Below, piece by piece: positions 17,495 to 24,986 of a stretch of 29,510 nucleotides of DNA; position 1 is the stretch's first letter, and each line of letters starts with the position of its first letter. Under the pieces are notes generated by a model. It made no database searches and was not told the DNA's origin. It was given only the letters and a program-made list of their open reading frames with translations. The DNA is from Bacteroidota bacterium (GTDB lineage: Bacteria > Bacteroidota > Bacteroidia > Chitinophagales > Chitinophagaceae): the NCBI GenBank assembly GCA_025361325.1, contig JANYAL010000098.1, forward strand, positions 1 through 29,510. Direction: 5' to 3'. A program made the translations under genes and the position numbers.

Positions 17495-17537
17495 TGTATA
17501 AAAAAAATCCCCGCTGAACGGGGATTTTTTTTATACA
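17495..17537. terminator. Bidirectional intrinsic terminator, 19-bp perfect inverted repeat
   Basis: Two 19-base arms (17495-17513 and 17519-17537) pair perfectly around a CTGAA loop. The GC core is TCCCCG/CGGGGA, flanked by A8 on the left and T8 on the right, so both strands present a stem followed by a U tract. It serves the CxxC protein gene and the convergent amidase gene. Confidence 0.9.
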
Positions 17538-17559
17538 GAAATGAACCAGTACTTGTTTT

Positions 17560-18384
17560 TCAATATTTTTTACTCAAAGCATAGATGATCTTCCTGTCAT
17601 CCGCTGTAATATCCGAAGAAGCATCCATCTGGCGAAAATGTAGCTTAAATGCTTTGATCGCGGATGCAGAATCTTTTACATCATACCCAATCACCCGCAA
17701 CGACTGCATCAAATTAAAATTTTCCGGCACCCTGATATGGGTCGTATCATACCAGTTCCCGAAACCATTCTCCGACAGCATTTGCCAGGGGAAATACTTA
17801 TTGGGGTCCACTTTGCGTGAAGGCGCTATATCCAGGTGCCCGATGAAATTGGCCGCAGGTATACCGTAATTCTTTTTCAGTTGTTTAAGCAATTGCAGCA
17901 GACTCCTGATCTGTTCGGGGGCAAAGGCTTCAAATCCGTTATTATCCAGTTCAATGCCAATACTTACGCTATTTACATCTGTCACATTGCCCCATTTGCC
18001 GATACCTGCATGCCAGGCCCGCAGGTAATCGTTCAGCATATGATGGATGGTGCCGTCTTTGCAGATCACATAATGGGCGCTCACCTGGGTACGGGGCAGG
18101 GTAAAGGTTCGCAGGGTAGAATCACAGGCATTTTGTGCAGTATGGTGTATGACCACAAAATTGGGCTTTCGCATCCCGAAATTGGTGGTGCCTACCCAAT
18201 AGGCAGGAGCATGGGTACTGTCCGTACCGGAAGGCTGCTTCATCAGCTCTTTGGCAAAGGCCCTGGCCTGTTTCTTATAACTGCGGTTGGTGGAGGTGTA
18301 GGCATTGTGGGAACAGCCTGAAAAGACCATTACGATGTAACATGTAAAAATGCTCCCCATTAAAATGTTGTGTTTACGAAACAT
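17560..18384 (-). CDS. Lipoprotein N-acetylmuramoyl-L-alanine amidase (AmpD/Amidase_2 family)
   Basis: The enzyme cuts the bond between N-acetylmuramic acid and the L-Ala of the peptide stem of peptidoglycan. From the ATG at 18384 it has 274 residues and begins with a lipoprotein signal, ending in the lipobox FSGC, so it is anchored to a membrane on the periplasmic side. Zinc-site residues of the Amidase_2 fold are visible: VIHHTAQN with the first His, SVSIGIELDNNG, and GHLDIAPSRKVDPNKYFPW with the second His, the Lys and the zinc-binding Asp. An upstream ATG at 18471 would add 29 residues that spoil the signal peptide, so it is rejected. The role is probably cell-wall recycling or turnover. 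It is convergent with the CxxC gene and divergent from the CAP gene. Confidence 0.92.
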   Translation of the reverse strand: MFRKHNILMGSIFTCYIVMVFSGCSHNAYTSTNRSYKKQARAFAKELMKQPSGTDSTHAPAYWVGTTNFGMRKPNFVVIHHTAQNACDSTLRTFTLPRTQVSAHYVICKDGTIHHMLNDYLRAWHAGIGKWGNVTDVNSVSIGIELDNNGFEAFAPEQIRSLLQLLKQLKKNYGIPAANFIGHLDIAPSRKVDPNKYFPWQMLSENGFGNWYDTTHIRVPENFNLMQSLRVIGYDVKDSASAIKAFKLHFRQMDASSDITADDRKIIYALSKKY

Positions 18385-18639
18385 GGTTTTGAGTTTATGG
18401 ATGCCGGTACTAATACCTTCTATGCCGTGTAAAGTTAGGCAGGAACAATTATCCGAAAACATTGAATCCATATCAGTACCAAACCGGAAATGCCTGAAAT
18501 CAAGGCAGCCTGTACCGGATCCATACTAAGGCATACAACCCTTTCAGGCTGTTAATCATTTCATAAAAGCCGGCTAACAGGAAGTCATCAAAAAATAAAA
18601 TAAACATCCTGTCGTATTTTAGAAACAAGATAACAACGT

Positions 18640-19281
18640 ATGAAATTTCTCCTTATCCCTTTACTCCTTTTCTGTAACCTGCAGGCGCAGAACAACACAC
18701 CCCCTGCATTGAATATATCTCCTTTATCTGCTTACTCGGAGCAATGGAACAGTCCCGAATACCTCCGCTGCAACACAGCCGCAAATGCAGTTTATATGAG
18801 CCTTACGGAAAGGAATGTGATCTATGTGCTTAACCTGGTGAGGGCCAATCCCCCTTTATTTGCCTCCACCGTACTAAAGCATTATCCCGAACGAACGGGA
18901 CAGGAACAACTGGCAAATGATAAAGTATACTTTCAGTCGCTGCTGAAAGAGCTGCAGGCCATGAGCCCCCTGAAGATCCTGTTACCGGATAAGGACTGTT
19001 ATACCAGTGCGCTCTGCCATGCCACCCAGTCGGGTATCACCGGTTATGTTGGACATGATCGAAAAAAAGCCGAATGCCGCCATAAAATGTATTACAGCGC
19101 TGAATGCTGCGATTATGGTAACTCCGACCCCCTGGAGATCTTATTATCGCTCCTGATCGATCAAGGCATTCCCTCCCTGGGGCACCGCAGTATCTGCCTC
19201 GGGCAATACGGTAAACTGGGGGTTTCCTTACAGCCCCATAAGACCTACAGCTACAATACAGTCATGGATTTCTATTTTTGA
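18640..19281 (+). CDS. Exported Cys-rich CAP-domain (SCP/PR-1-like) protein
   Basis: The 213-residue protein has a signal peptide (MKFLLIPLLLFCNLQAQ) and a single CAP-like domain. Recognisable family stretches are NVIYVLNLVRANPPLFA, ALCHATQSGITGYVGHD and LLIDQGIPSLGHR, the last two holding the His pair that marks the CAP cavity. It carries eight Cys in the mature region, including the doublet ECC, which suggests several disulfide bonds and export beyond the cytoplasm. Bacterial CAP proteins are mostly of unknown function; lipid or small-molecule binding and proteolysis have been suggested for the superfamily. The gene has a near-match box (TATTTTAG) 17 bases before the ATG and no operon partner, being separated from the sigma-factor gene by 121 bases. 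Confidence 0.78.
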   Translation: MKFLLIPLLLFCNLQAQNNTPPALNISPLSAYSEQWNSPEYLRCNTAANAVYMSLTERNVIYVLNLVRANPPLFASTVLKHYPERTGQEQLANDKVYFQSLLKELQAMSPLKILLPDKDCYTSALCHATQSGITGYVGHDRKKAECRHKMYYSAECCDYGNSDPLEILLSLLIDQGIPSLGHRSICLGQYGKLGVSLQPHKTYSYNTVMDFYF

Positions 19282-19402
19282 CAGGCATTACTATTTTCCC
19301 ATATCGTATTACCTTTCTCCCCGGATACACCGGAAAATAATACAGGATCATTAAAATATTCACCCCCATCGTTCGTCTTCCTTGTTATACACGGAGGACT
19401 TT

Positions 19403-19972
19403 ATGACGATAGCAATACCAATGACAGCTGAAAAAAATAGGAATATCAGCAATACATTCAGGCAGCTGAGCAAAAGGTTGTTCGGCTTCATCAAACAGCG
19501 GGTGGGCAGTACCGAGGATGCGGAAGACATTCTGCAGGATGTTTTTTACCAGTTTGCCGGCAATCCCGAACCCATCGAACAGGCCTCGGCCTGGCTGTAT
19601 AAAGTGGCACGCAACCGGATCACTGACAGTTACCGCAAAAAAAAGATGCCACTGGCAGATGATGTACTGAACAGCACCATCGCTGAGGAGGAGGGGTTTA
19701 ATTGGAAGGAGATGATGCTGCCTGCTGAAGACAACCCCGAGACCGAATACCTGCGCAGCATTTTCTGGGAAGAACTGCAGCAGGCGCTTGATGAACTGCC
19801 TGCCACACAACGTGACGTGTTCCTTCAAACCGAGATAGACGGAATGGCCTTCCGGGAAATAGCAGCGCAAACCGGTGAGCCCGTGGCCACGCTGATCAGC
19901 CGGAAACGCTATGCTGTATTGCACCTTCGGGAGAGGCTCCGGGTATTGAGAGATGAATTATTGAATTATTAA
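19403..19972 (+). CDS. ECF-type RNA polymerase sigma factor
   Basis: This is a 189-residue sigma-70 family factor of the extracytoplasmic-function class. Region 2 includes SKRLFGFIKQRVGSTEDAED and ILQDVFYQF, with WLYKVARNRITDSYRKKK as the DNA-melting and -10-recognising helix. Region 4 includes LDELPATQRDVFLQ and GMAFREIAAQTGEPVATLISRK, the helix-turn-helix that reads the -35 element. I choose the ATG at 19403 because GGAGG lies 5 bases before it; a TTG at 19382 is the only longer choice. It is followed after 113 bases by a small membrane protein, and the usual anti-sigma factor gene is not seen. The stimulus is unknown. Confidence 0.93.
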   Translation: MTIAIPMTAEKNRNISNTFRQLSKRLFGFIKQRVGSTEDAEDILQDVFYQFAGNPEPIEQASAWLYKVARNRITDSYRKKKMPLADDVLNSTIAEEEGFNWKEMMLPAEDNPETEYLRSIFWEELQQALDELPATQRDVFLQTEIDGMAFREIAAQTGEPVATLISRKRYAVLHLRERLRVLRDELLNY

Positions 19973-19979
19973 AAACATG

Positions 19980-20067
19980 CCACAAAGACGCGCAAAGTTG
20001 GCACCAAGAAACATAAAGTGCATTACCGCTTAATGATCGCTTGTGACTCCTTAGAGAAACTTTGTGG
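19980..20067. repeat. Imperfect inverted repeat ending in CCACAAAG / CTTTGTGG
   Basis: The segment starts with CCACAAAG (19980-19987) and ends with the exact reverse complement CTTTGTGG (20060-20067), with partial inner matches (GCACCAAG near 20001 against CTTGTGA near 20041). The style, short CAAAG words near both ends, resembles dispersed palindromic repeats found between genes of Bacteroidota genomes. It fills most of the gap between the sigma factor and the small membrane protein. Confidence 0.5.
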
Positions 20068-20085
20068 AACTAAAAAATTAAAACC

Positions 20086-20445
20086 ATGAAAAAATTCTGG
20101 ATTAAAAAAGGATTGATGTTCTTCTGTTTCTTTATACTGGCCCTGCTTGTTTTCGGAGGGGTGGTGATGGGACTATGGAATGCCATATTACCCGCGGTAC
20201 TTGGTGTTAAGTCCATATCTTTCTTACAGGCGCTGGGGATATTGGCCCTGAGTAAAATATTATTCGGCGGTTTCGGCGGCCGGGGCTGGAGGGGAAGTCA
20301 CTCCTGGAAACAAAAGATGAAACAGCGCTGGGATACGATGACCCCGGATGAACGGGAAAAATTCAAAGCGGAATGGAAGAACCGTTGCGGTGGAAGATGG
20401 CGGATGTCCGAAAATGAAGGTGCTGCTACCATGGGTGCAGAATAG
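20086..20445 (+). CDS. Small membrane protein next to the ECF sigma factor
   Basis: The 119-residue protein has two hydrophobic stretches: about residues 8-30 (GLMFFCFFILALLVFGGVV) and about 40-62 (VKSISFLQALGILALSKILF). They are followed by a Gly-rich turn (GGFGGRGW) and a basic, tryptophan-rich cytoplasmic or periplasmic tail. The tail holds KQKMKQRWDTMTPDEREKF and KAEWKNRCGGRW, which recalls the LTPEER-type helices of Spy/CpxP-like envelope proteins. No exact family is recognised. It lies 113 bases after the sigma gene on the same strand, so it may be a target or a non-classical regulator of that factor (inference). A strong terminator follows 29 bases after the stop. Confidence 0.75.
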   Translation: MKKFWIKKGLMFFCFFILALLVFGGVVMGLWNAILPAVLGVKSISFLQALGILALSKILFGGFGGRGWRGSHSWKQKMKQRWDTMTPDEREKFKAEWKNRCGGRWRMSENEGAATMGAE

Positions 20446-20474
20446 AAATGATAAATTAAAAGCTACCAATTTAG

Positions 20475-20501
20475 GCCCGGCACAAAATGCCGGGCTTTTT
20501 T
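20475..20501 (+). terminator. Intrinsic terminator after the small membrane protein
   Basis: GCCCGGCA (20475-20482) pairs perfectly with TGCCGGGC (20488-20495) around CAAAA, followed by T6. It ends the sigma-factor/small-protein transcript. Confidence 0.92.
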
Positions 20502-20802
20502 GGCATTTCTATGCGTTTAAGGATCCTGTCATTTGACGGATGGGAATGATCTTATCTATAAAAATCGTTTTAATAAGCGCACATCATCTCCACACTAAAT
20601 CCACATCAAGTCACAAAAATAGTGGGTAAGTGTGGGAATGCTGTGGGTTTAGTGTGGCTAAACTTACTGCATAAATACATGAAATCACCTACCAGTATAG
20701 GTTTCAGGTATTCCGGAAACGGCACTGGATTACTATGATGCCTATAAGTTATTAAGGGTCAATCAATTGAATAGGGTGAAGTGAATGTTTCCCGGGTCCG
20801 GG
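20502..20802. other. Convergent intergenic spacer with a long-stem hairpin
   Basis: This 301-base stretch between two convergent genes has no plausible gene. Its main feature is the hairpin at 20590-20657. A CCCGGACCCGGG hairpin (minus strand) lies just after the icmF stop, but without a U tract. The rest is unremarkable. Confidence 0.6.
20590..20657. repeat. Hairpin with 16-bp stem and 36-nt loop
   Basis: The left arm (20590-20605, CCACACTAAATCCACA) pairs with the right arm (20642-20657, TGTGGGTTTAGTGTGG). There are 15 Watson-Crick pairs and one T-G opposition, which in RNA is an acceptable G-U pair. The loop repeats GTGGG/GTGTGGG words that could compete for the left arm. No T run follows, so it is not a simple terminator. 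A regulatory RNA, a mobile-repeat remnant, or a double-strand processing site are options. Confidence 0.6.
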
Positions 20803-23800
20803 TCACATATTTCTGCGGTACTGTCCGCCTACGGTGTAGAGGGCATTGGTGATTTGACCAAGCGAACAATATTTGACTGTGTCCATCAATTCTTCGAAGA
20901 TATTTTTGTTTTCTATGGCCGCTTTGCGCAATTTTTCCAGTGCGGCTGACGACTTACCGGCATTCCTTGCCTGGAAGGCCAATAGATTATTGATCTGCAT
21001 TTCCTTTTCTTCGGTGGTGCTGCGGATGACTTCAGTGGGTAAAATAGTGGGCGACCCGTTCTTGCCCAGGAACGTATTAACCCCCACAATGGGGTATTCG
21101 CCCGTATGCTTCTGGGTCTCATAATACAGGCTCTCCTCCTGGATCTTATTGCGCTGGTACATCCTTTCCATGGCACCCAGCACTCCACCTCGTTCCGTGA
21201 GGCGGTCAAATTCTGCGAGAACCGCTTCTTCCACCAGGTTGGTGAGTTCTTCAATCAGGAACGCGCCCTGGTTGGGGTTCTCATTCTTTGCGGTGCCCAG
21301 TTCGCGGTTGATGATGAGCTGTATGGCCATGGCCCGGCGCACACTTTCCTCGGTTGGAGTGGTTATGGCCTCATCATAGGCGTTGGTATGGAGGGAATTG
21401 CAGTTGTCGTAGATGGCATAAAGTGCCTGCAGGGTAGTGCGGATATCATTGAAATCTATTTCCTGGGCGTGAAGGCTTCGGCCGGATGTTTGAATATGGT
21501 ATTTCAGCATCTGGCTGCGCTTGTTGGCCTTGTACTTGTATTTCATGCTCTTGGCCCAGATCCTGCGGGCCACCCGGCCGATGACACTGTATTCGGGATC
21601 CATACCATTGCTGAAAAAGAAGGAGAGGTTGGGCGCAAAGTCGTCGATTTGCATACCCCGGCTTAAATAATATTCTACATAGGTAAAACCGTTCGACAGG
21701 GTAAAAGCCAGTTGCGTGATGGGGTTGGCACCCGCCTCGGCGATATGGTAGCCGCTGATGCTTACGCTGTAAAAATTCCTTACCTGCTGCTGTATGAAAT
21801 ATTCCTGCACATCGCCCATCAGTTTCAGGGCGAATTCCGTGCTGAAGATACAGGTGTTCTGTGCCTGGTCCTCTTTCAGGATATCAGCCTGAACGGTACC
21901 GCGTACCTGCTGTAAGGCTTTGGCCCGGATAGAGGCATAGATATCGGGGGGCAGCACATCTGCGCCGCTGAGCCCCAGCAGGCGAAGGCCAAGGCCGTTG
22001 TTGCCGGAAGGCAAAACGCCGGCATCCGCTACCTCGCTCCCCCGGGGGGATACGTTTGACCCTGATAATTTGCGGAGTAATGTATGGTGTACAGGATTGC
22101 CATCTATACCCACATATTTTGGCAATTCATCAATATTAAATTTGGATTCGATGATCTGGTTCACTTCGTCCTGGAGCTTGTTTTCCAGGATGTACTTTTC
22201 GCATTGCTGGTCAATAGCGGCATTCAGGAAGAAGGCCAGTAACATGGGGGCGGGACCATTGATGGTCATGCTCACCGAGGTCTTGGGATCGCAGAGATCG
22301 AAGCCGCTGTATAGTTTCTTGGCATCATCCACTGTGGCGATGCTTACCCCGCTGTTGCCCACTTTGCCGTAGATATCGGGTCGGTGTGCGGGATCCTCAC
22401 CATACAGGGTAACGCTGTCAAAGGCCGTGCTGAGGCGCCTGGCGGGCTGTCCTTCTGATACGTAGTGAAAGCGCTTGTTGGTGCGCTCGGGGCCACCTTC
22501 CCCGGCAAACATACGGGTAGGATCTTCCCCTTCCCGTTTCAACGGGAATACACCTGCGGTGAACGGGAAATGACCCGGTACATTTTCCTGGGCCTGCCAG
22601 GTGAGGAGGTCGCCCCAGTCCTTGTATTTGGGCAATAACACTTTCGGAATGCGGGTACCGGACAGGCTTTTACTGAACATCTCCTGCCTGATCACTTTGT
22701 CGCGTACACGATACTCGAAATAATCTTTGGCGTAGGCCGTGATCTTATCGGGCCAGTTATTCACCAGTTTCCGGGCAACGGGGGTCTGTTGTTCAGTATA
22801 AAAACCAATCTGCTTTTCAATAAAGGCCCTGGTATCCGGGTCAGCAGCAGGAATGGTCTTCAGCACACCATTGAGTTGGTACAGGGTAGTGGCAATGGCA
22901 GATTGTGCTTCCACCAGTTTATCATAATCCCTGATGACTGCAGTGATCTCACTCAGGTAACGTACCCGCGGGGAGGGGATGATGGCCTGCGATACCTTAG
23001 CCGTTGCACTGAAGTGATATTTCCCGAATACGGTCCTTGTTTTTTGTTCTATGGCCAGCAGTATCTTTTCAAAGAGATGGTTCACCCCTTCGTCGTTGAA
23101 CTTGCTGGCGATGGTGCCAATGACCGGCAGTTCCTCCTCCTTAGCCGTCCACAGGCCATGATTGCGTTTATATTGTTTCCGCAAATCGGCCAGTGAATCC
23201 AGTGCGCCGGCTTTGTCGAATTTATTGATACAGATCAAATCGGCATAATCCAGCATGTTGATCTTCTCGAGCTGTGATGCGGCGCCGTATTCGGGGGTCA
23301 TGATATACAGGCTCACGTCGCAATAATCCAGGATGGACGCATCGCTTTGTCCTACCCCCGCGCTTTCCAGTATGATCAGGTCATACCCGGCCGCCCGGCA
23401 AACATCGATCGCTTCGCCCATGTAGAAGCTCAAAGCGGTATTGTCGTCGCGGGTGGCCATGCTCCGCATGTAAGCCCTGGGGTGAGAGATGGAGTTCATC
23501 CGGATCCGGTCGCCCAGCAACGCGCCGCCCGTCTTCTTCTTACTGGGGTCTACGGATATGACAGCGATGGTCTTATCGTGGAAATTATGCAGGAAACGGC
23601 GTACGATCTCATCGGTTACGCTGCTTTTACCGGCTCCACCCGTGCCGGTGATACCTAACACCGGAGGAAGATGGGCCCCCTCTGAATCTACCCCCTTGGG
23701 TGAGGCTTTGGAGGCCCCCTCTAAATCTCCCACCTTGGGTGAGACTTTGGAGGCCCCCTCTAAATCTCCCCCCTTGGGTGAGACTTTGGACCCTGATAAT

Positions 23801-24858
23801 TTGTGGAACTTTTCTTTTAGGGTGGCGAGGACGCCATCTATGTTGGTTACCACTTCATGGTTGGTAAAGCGCAAAACGGTAAATCCAAGTTCATTCAATC
23901 TTTCTGTACGTTGCAGGTCATATTCATGGTTGTCCGGCAACTGGTGTATTGATCCGTCTACCTCAACAATGAGCTTGTTTTCCAATGAAATGAAATCGGC
24001 GATGTATCTGTCAACGATATGTTGTCTTCTGAATTTGATCCCATCCAGCTGTTTATCCCGGATATGTTGCCACAAGATGTTTTCAGCTTGCGTTGGGTTT
24101 CTTCGGTTCTGTTCTGAGAATTCCTTTAATGATCTGTAAGAAGATCGATCAGCAGTAGCAAAATATTCATGCTCAGTTTTATCTTTATACAGATGTTTGA
24201 ATGGCTCTCCGTTTTCAGCTAAGGTGATAGCGTGAGCTACTGTTTTTATATCCCGCCACGCTCCAAGAATATAATGACCATTCCCCTTAGCGGGGTCTTT
24301 CAAAGTCTCCCCTTTGGGGGGAGATGCAGAGGGGGCCCTGTCTTTCAAAGTCTCCCCTTTGGGGGGAGATTTAGAGGGGGCCCTGTCTTTCAAAGTCTCC
24401 CCTTTAGGGGGAGATGCAGAGGGGGCCGAAGTTTTTACATCACAAAGACTTAACAGTTCTTCTATCATTCCTTCCAGTCCCATTTGTCGTCCGTCATCGG
24501 GACTGTAGATCTTTGTAATTCCGTACCGGTGCAGTTCTTCTATTTCATCCGGCAGTATGGTTCCGCCGCCACCTCCGAAGATCCTGATATGTCCGTACCC
24601 GTTCTCATCGAGCAGGTCCTTCATGTACCTGAAGAATTCCATATGCCCGCCCTGGTAACTGGTAACGGCAATACCCTGTACATCTTCCTCGATGGCCGCC
24701 TCTACGATCTCGTGCACACTTCGGTTATGCCCCAGATGAATGATCTCGGCGCCCTTGCTCTGCATGATGCGGCGCATGACGTTGATGGCGGCATCATGTC
24801 CGTCAAAAAGGCTCCCGGCAGTAACGATCCTTACTTTGTTATGTATGGTAAAACCCAT
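20803..24858 (-). CDS. icmF: Fused B12-dependent acyl-CoA mutase IcmF with in-frame DUF559 nuclease and repeat insertions
   Basis: IcmF interconverts isobutyryl-CoA and n-butyryl-CoA or related branched acyl-CoAs with adenosylcobalamin, and carries its own G-protein chaperone. From the ATG at 24858 the protein has 1351 residues, against about 1090 in known IcmF. Domains: B12-binding (about 8-140, DGHDA with axial H21); tandem 15-residue units 145-189; native-looking linker 193-221; DUF559 endonuclease 224-351; tandem 13-residue units 357-395; G domain with GTGGAGKSS (K411); mutase domain to the end. Phe771 in TAGVFPLKR stands where methylmalonyl-CoA mutases have Tyr, supporting IcmF. A further insert lies at about 929-947. 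The frame is unbroken and the C-terminus (GGQYRRNM) is conserved. The 24858 start is preferred over ATG 24909 because a -7 box lies at 24918. rsmA lies 128 bases upstream. Confidence 0.93.
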   Translation of the reverse strand: MGFTIHNKVRIVTAGSLFDGHDAAINVMRRIMQSKGAEIIHLGHNRSVHEIVEAAIEEDVQGIAVTSYQGGHMEFFRYMKDLLDENGYGHIRIFGGGGGTILPDEIEELHRYGITKIYSPDDGRQMGLEGMIEELLSLCDVKTSAPSASPPKGETLKDRAPSKSPPKGETLKDRAPSASPPKGETLKDPAKGNGHYILGAWRDIKTVAHAITLAENGEPFKHLYKDKTEHEYFATADRSSYRSLKEFSEQNRRNPTQAENILWQHIRDKQLDGIKFRRQHIVDRYIADFISLENKLIVEVDGSIHQLPDNHEYDLQRTERLNELGFTVLRFTNHEVVTNIDGVLATLKEKFHKLSGSKVSPKGGDLEGASKVSPKVGDLEGASKASPKGVDSEGAHLPPVLGITGTGGAGKSSVTDEIVRRFLHNFHDKTIAVISVDPSKKKTGGALLGDRIRMNSISHPRAYMRSMATRDDNTALSFYMGEAIDVCRAAGYDLIILESAGVGQSDASILDYCDVSLYIMTPEYGAASQLEKINMLDYADLICINKFDKAGALDSLADLRKQYKRNHGLWTAKEEELPVIGTIASKFNDEGVNHLFEKILLAIEQKTRTVFGKYHFSATAKVSQAIIPSPRVRYLSEITAVIRDYDKLVEAQSAIATTLYQLNGVLKTIPAADPDTRAFIEKQIGFYTEQQTPVARKLVNNWPDKITAYAKDYFEYRVRDKVIRQEMFSKSLSGTRIPKVLLPKYKDWGDLLTWQAQENVPGHFPFTAGVFPLKREGEDPTRMFAGEGGPERTNKRFHYVSEGQPARRLSTAFDSVTLYGEDPAHRPDIYGKVGNSGVSIATVDDAKKLYSGFDLCDPKTSVSMTINGPAPMLLAFFLNAAIDQQCEKYILENKLQDEVNQIIESKFNIDELPKYVGIDGNPVHHTLLRKLSGSNVSPRGSEVADAGVLPSGNNGLGLRLLGLSGADVLPPDIYASIRAKALQQVRGTVQADILKEDQAQNTCIFSTEFALKLMGDVQEYFIQQQVRNFYSVSISGYHIAEAGANPITQLAFTLSNGFTYVEYYLSRGMQIDDFAPNLSFFFSNGMDPEYSVIGRVARRIWAKSMKYKYKANKRSQMLKYHIQTSGRSLHAQEIDFNDIRTTLQALYAIYDNCNSLHTNAYDEAITTPTEESVRRAMAIQLIINRELGTAKNENPNQGAFLIEELTNLVEEAVLAEFDRLTERGGVLGAMERMYQRNKIQEESLYYETQKHTGEYPIVGVNTFLGKNGSPTILPTEVIRSTTEEKEMQINNLLAFQARNAGKSSAALEKLRKAAIENKNIFEELMDTVKYCSLGQITNALYTVGGQYRRNM
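22017..22077 (-). repeat. Solo copy of the icmF repeat family inside the mutase domain
   Basis: On the coding strand this segment reads [18 protein letters not shown]. It matches the end of the nuclease-side array ([17 protein letters not shown]) in the same frame and orientation. Over 36 aligned bases I count 29 identities, including AAATTATCAGGGTC without a mismatch, and most differences are silent. It lies in a length-variable loop between [10 protein letters not shown] and [10 protein letters not shown]. The GC-rich palindrome CCCCCGGGGG forms its centre. Confidence 0.75.
23674..23790 (-). repeat. Three tandem 39-bp units, in frame, C-terminal side of the nuclease
   Basis: Units occupy 23674-23712, 23713-23751 and 23752-23790. 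Each encodes 13 residues: [26 protein letters not shown] and [13 protein letters not shown] in coding order. The array joins the nuclease domain directly to the native LPPVLGITG start of the G domain. Each unit is itself an imperfect palindrome around a C-run and a G-run. Confidence 0.92.
23806..24189 (-). mobile_element. DUF559 (Vsr-like PD-(D/E)XK) endonuclease domain embedded in icmF
   Basis: Residues 224-351 of the icmF product match the DUF559 domain, a relative of very-short-patch repair and restriction nucleases. Key stretches in order are [36 protein letters not shown] (D288), KLIVEVDG (E299, D301), [20 protein letters not shown] and NHEV. The acidic residues expected for the metal-binding active site are all present, so the domain may be active. 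The stretch has 41% G+C over 180 bases I counted (23881-24060) against 58% in 23401-23580. It follows a native-looking IcmF linker and precedes the 39-bp array. It has no start codon or ribosome binding site of its own that I can recognise. Confidence 0.9.
24296..24427 (-). repeat. Three tandem 45-bp units, in frame, after the B12 domain
   Basis: Units occupy 24296-24340, 24341-24385 and 24386-24427 (the last slightly short). They encode [30 protein letters not shown] and [15 protein letters not shown]. On the coding strand the core is the same as that of the 39-bp units on the opposite strand: 22 consecutive bases are identical, so the two arrays are inverted copies of one repeat family. Three of the six frames are open through it. 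Confidence 0.92.
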
Positions 24859-24917
24859 GATTGTCCAGTTCATGTATTGCCCGGGCATGCGGCTTGTACA
24901 GGCAAACATTCATTATA

Positions 24918-24925
24918 CAAAAATA
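24918..24925 (-). promoter_or_regulatory. -7 promoter box TATTTTTG for icmF
   Basis: On the minus strand TATTTTTG is an exact TAnnTTTG match in the gap between rsmA and icmF. It ends 8 bases before the ATG at 24909, so transcription would begin about there. This supports the later ATG at 24858, where the conserved B12-domain sequence begins, with a leader of roughly 50 bases. It also implies icmF can be transcribed independently of rsmA. Confidence 0.45.
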
Positions 24926-24986
24926 CGGATAATGGAATGGAAAAGAAACGTACACTCCGGTGTGTCAACACCAGGTACCGACCTGT

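Noticed and set aside
18385..18471. Longer N-terminus of the amidase from the ATG at 18471
   Set aside because: It would place 29 polar residues with extra Cys before the lipoprotein signal peptide, which starts cleanly at 18384.
20726..20784. Short protein-like reading (GIPETALDYYDAYKLLRV) before the end of icmF
   Set aside because: It is closed by stops after about 26 codons, has no start and is too short to support as a gene remnant.
21106..21666. Open frame on the plus strand opposite the mutase domain of icmF
   Set aside because: Antisense to highly conserved mutase sequence, and no motif or ribosome binding site supports it.
23674..24427. Intein in the IcmF protein
   Set aside because: The right junction (…SEGA-HLPP) has no terminal Asn preceded by His and no following Cys/Ser/Thr, and there are no Hint-fold blocks around the nuclease. 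The flanks are repeat arrays instead.
24296..24427. CRISPR array
   Set aside because: The units are directly adjacent tandem copies without unique spacers, there are only three, they are translated as part of icmF, and no cas gene is near.
20803..24858. icmF as a pseudogene broken by insertion
   Set aside because: The reading frame is continuous over 1351 codons, all insert lengths keep the frame, and the catalytic motifs of all three native domains are retained.
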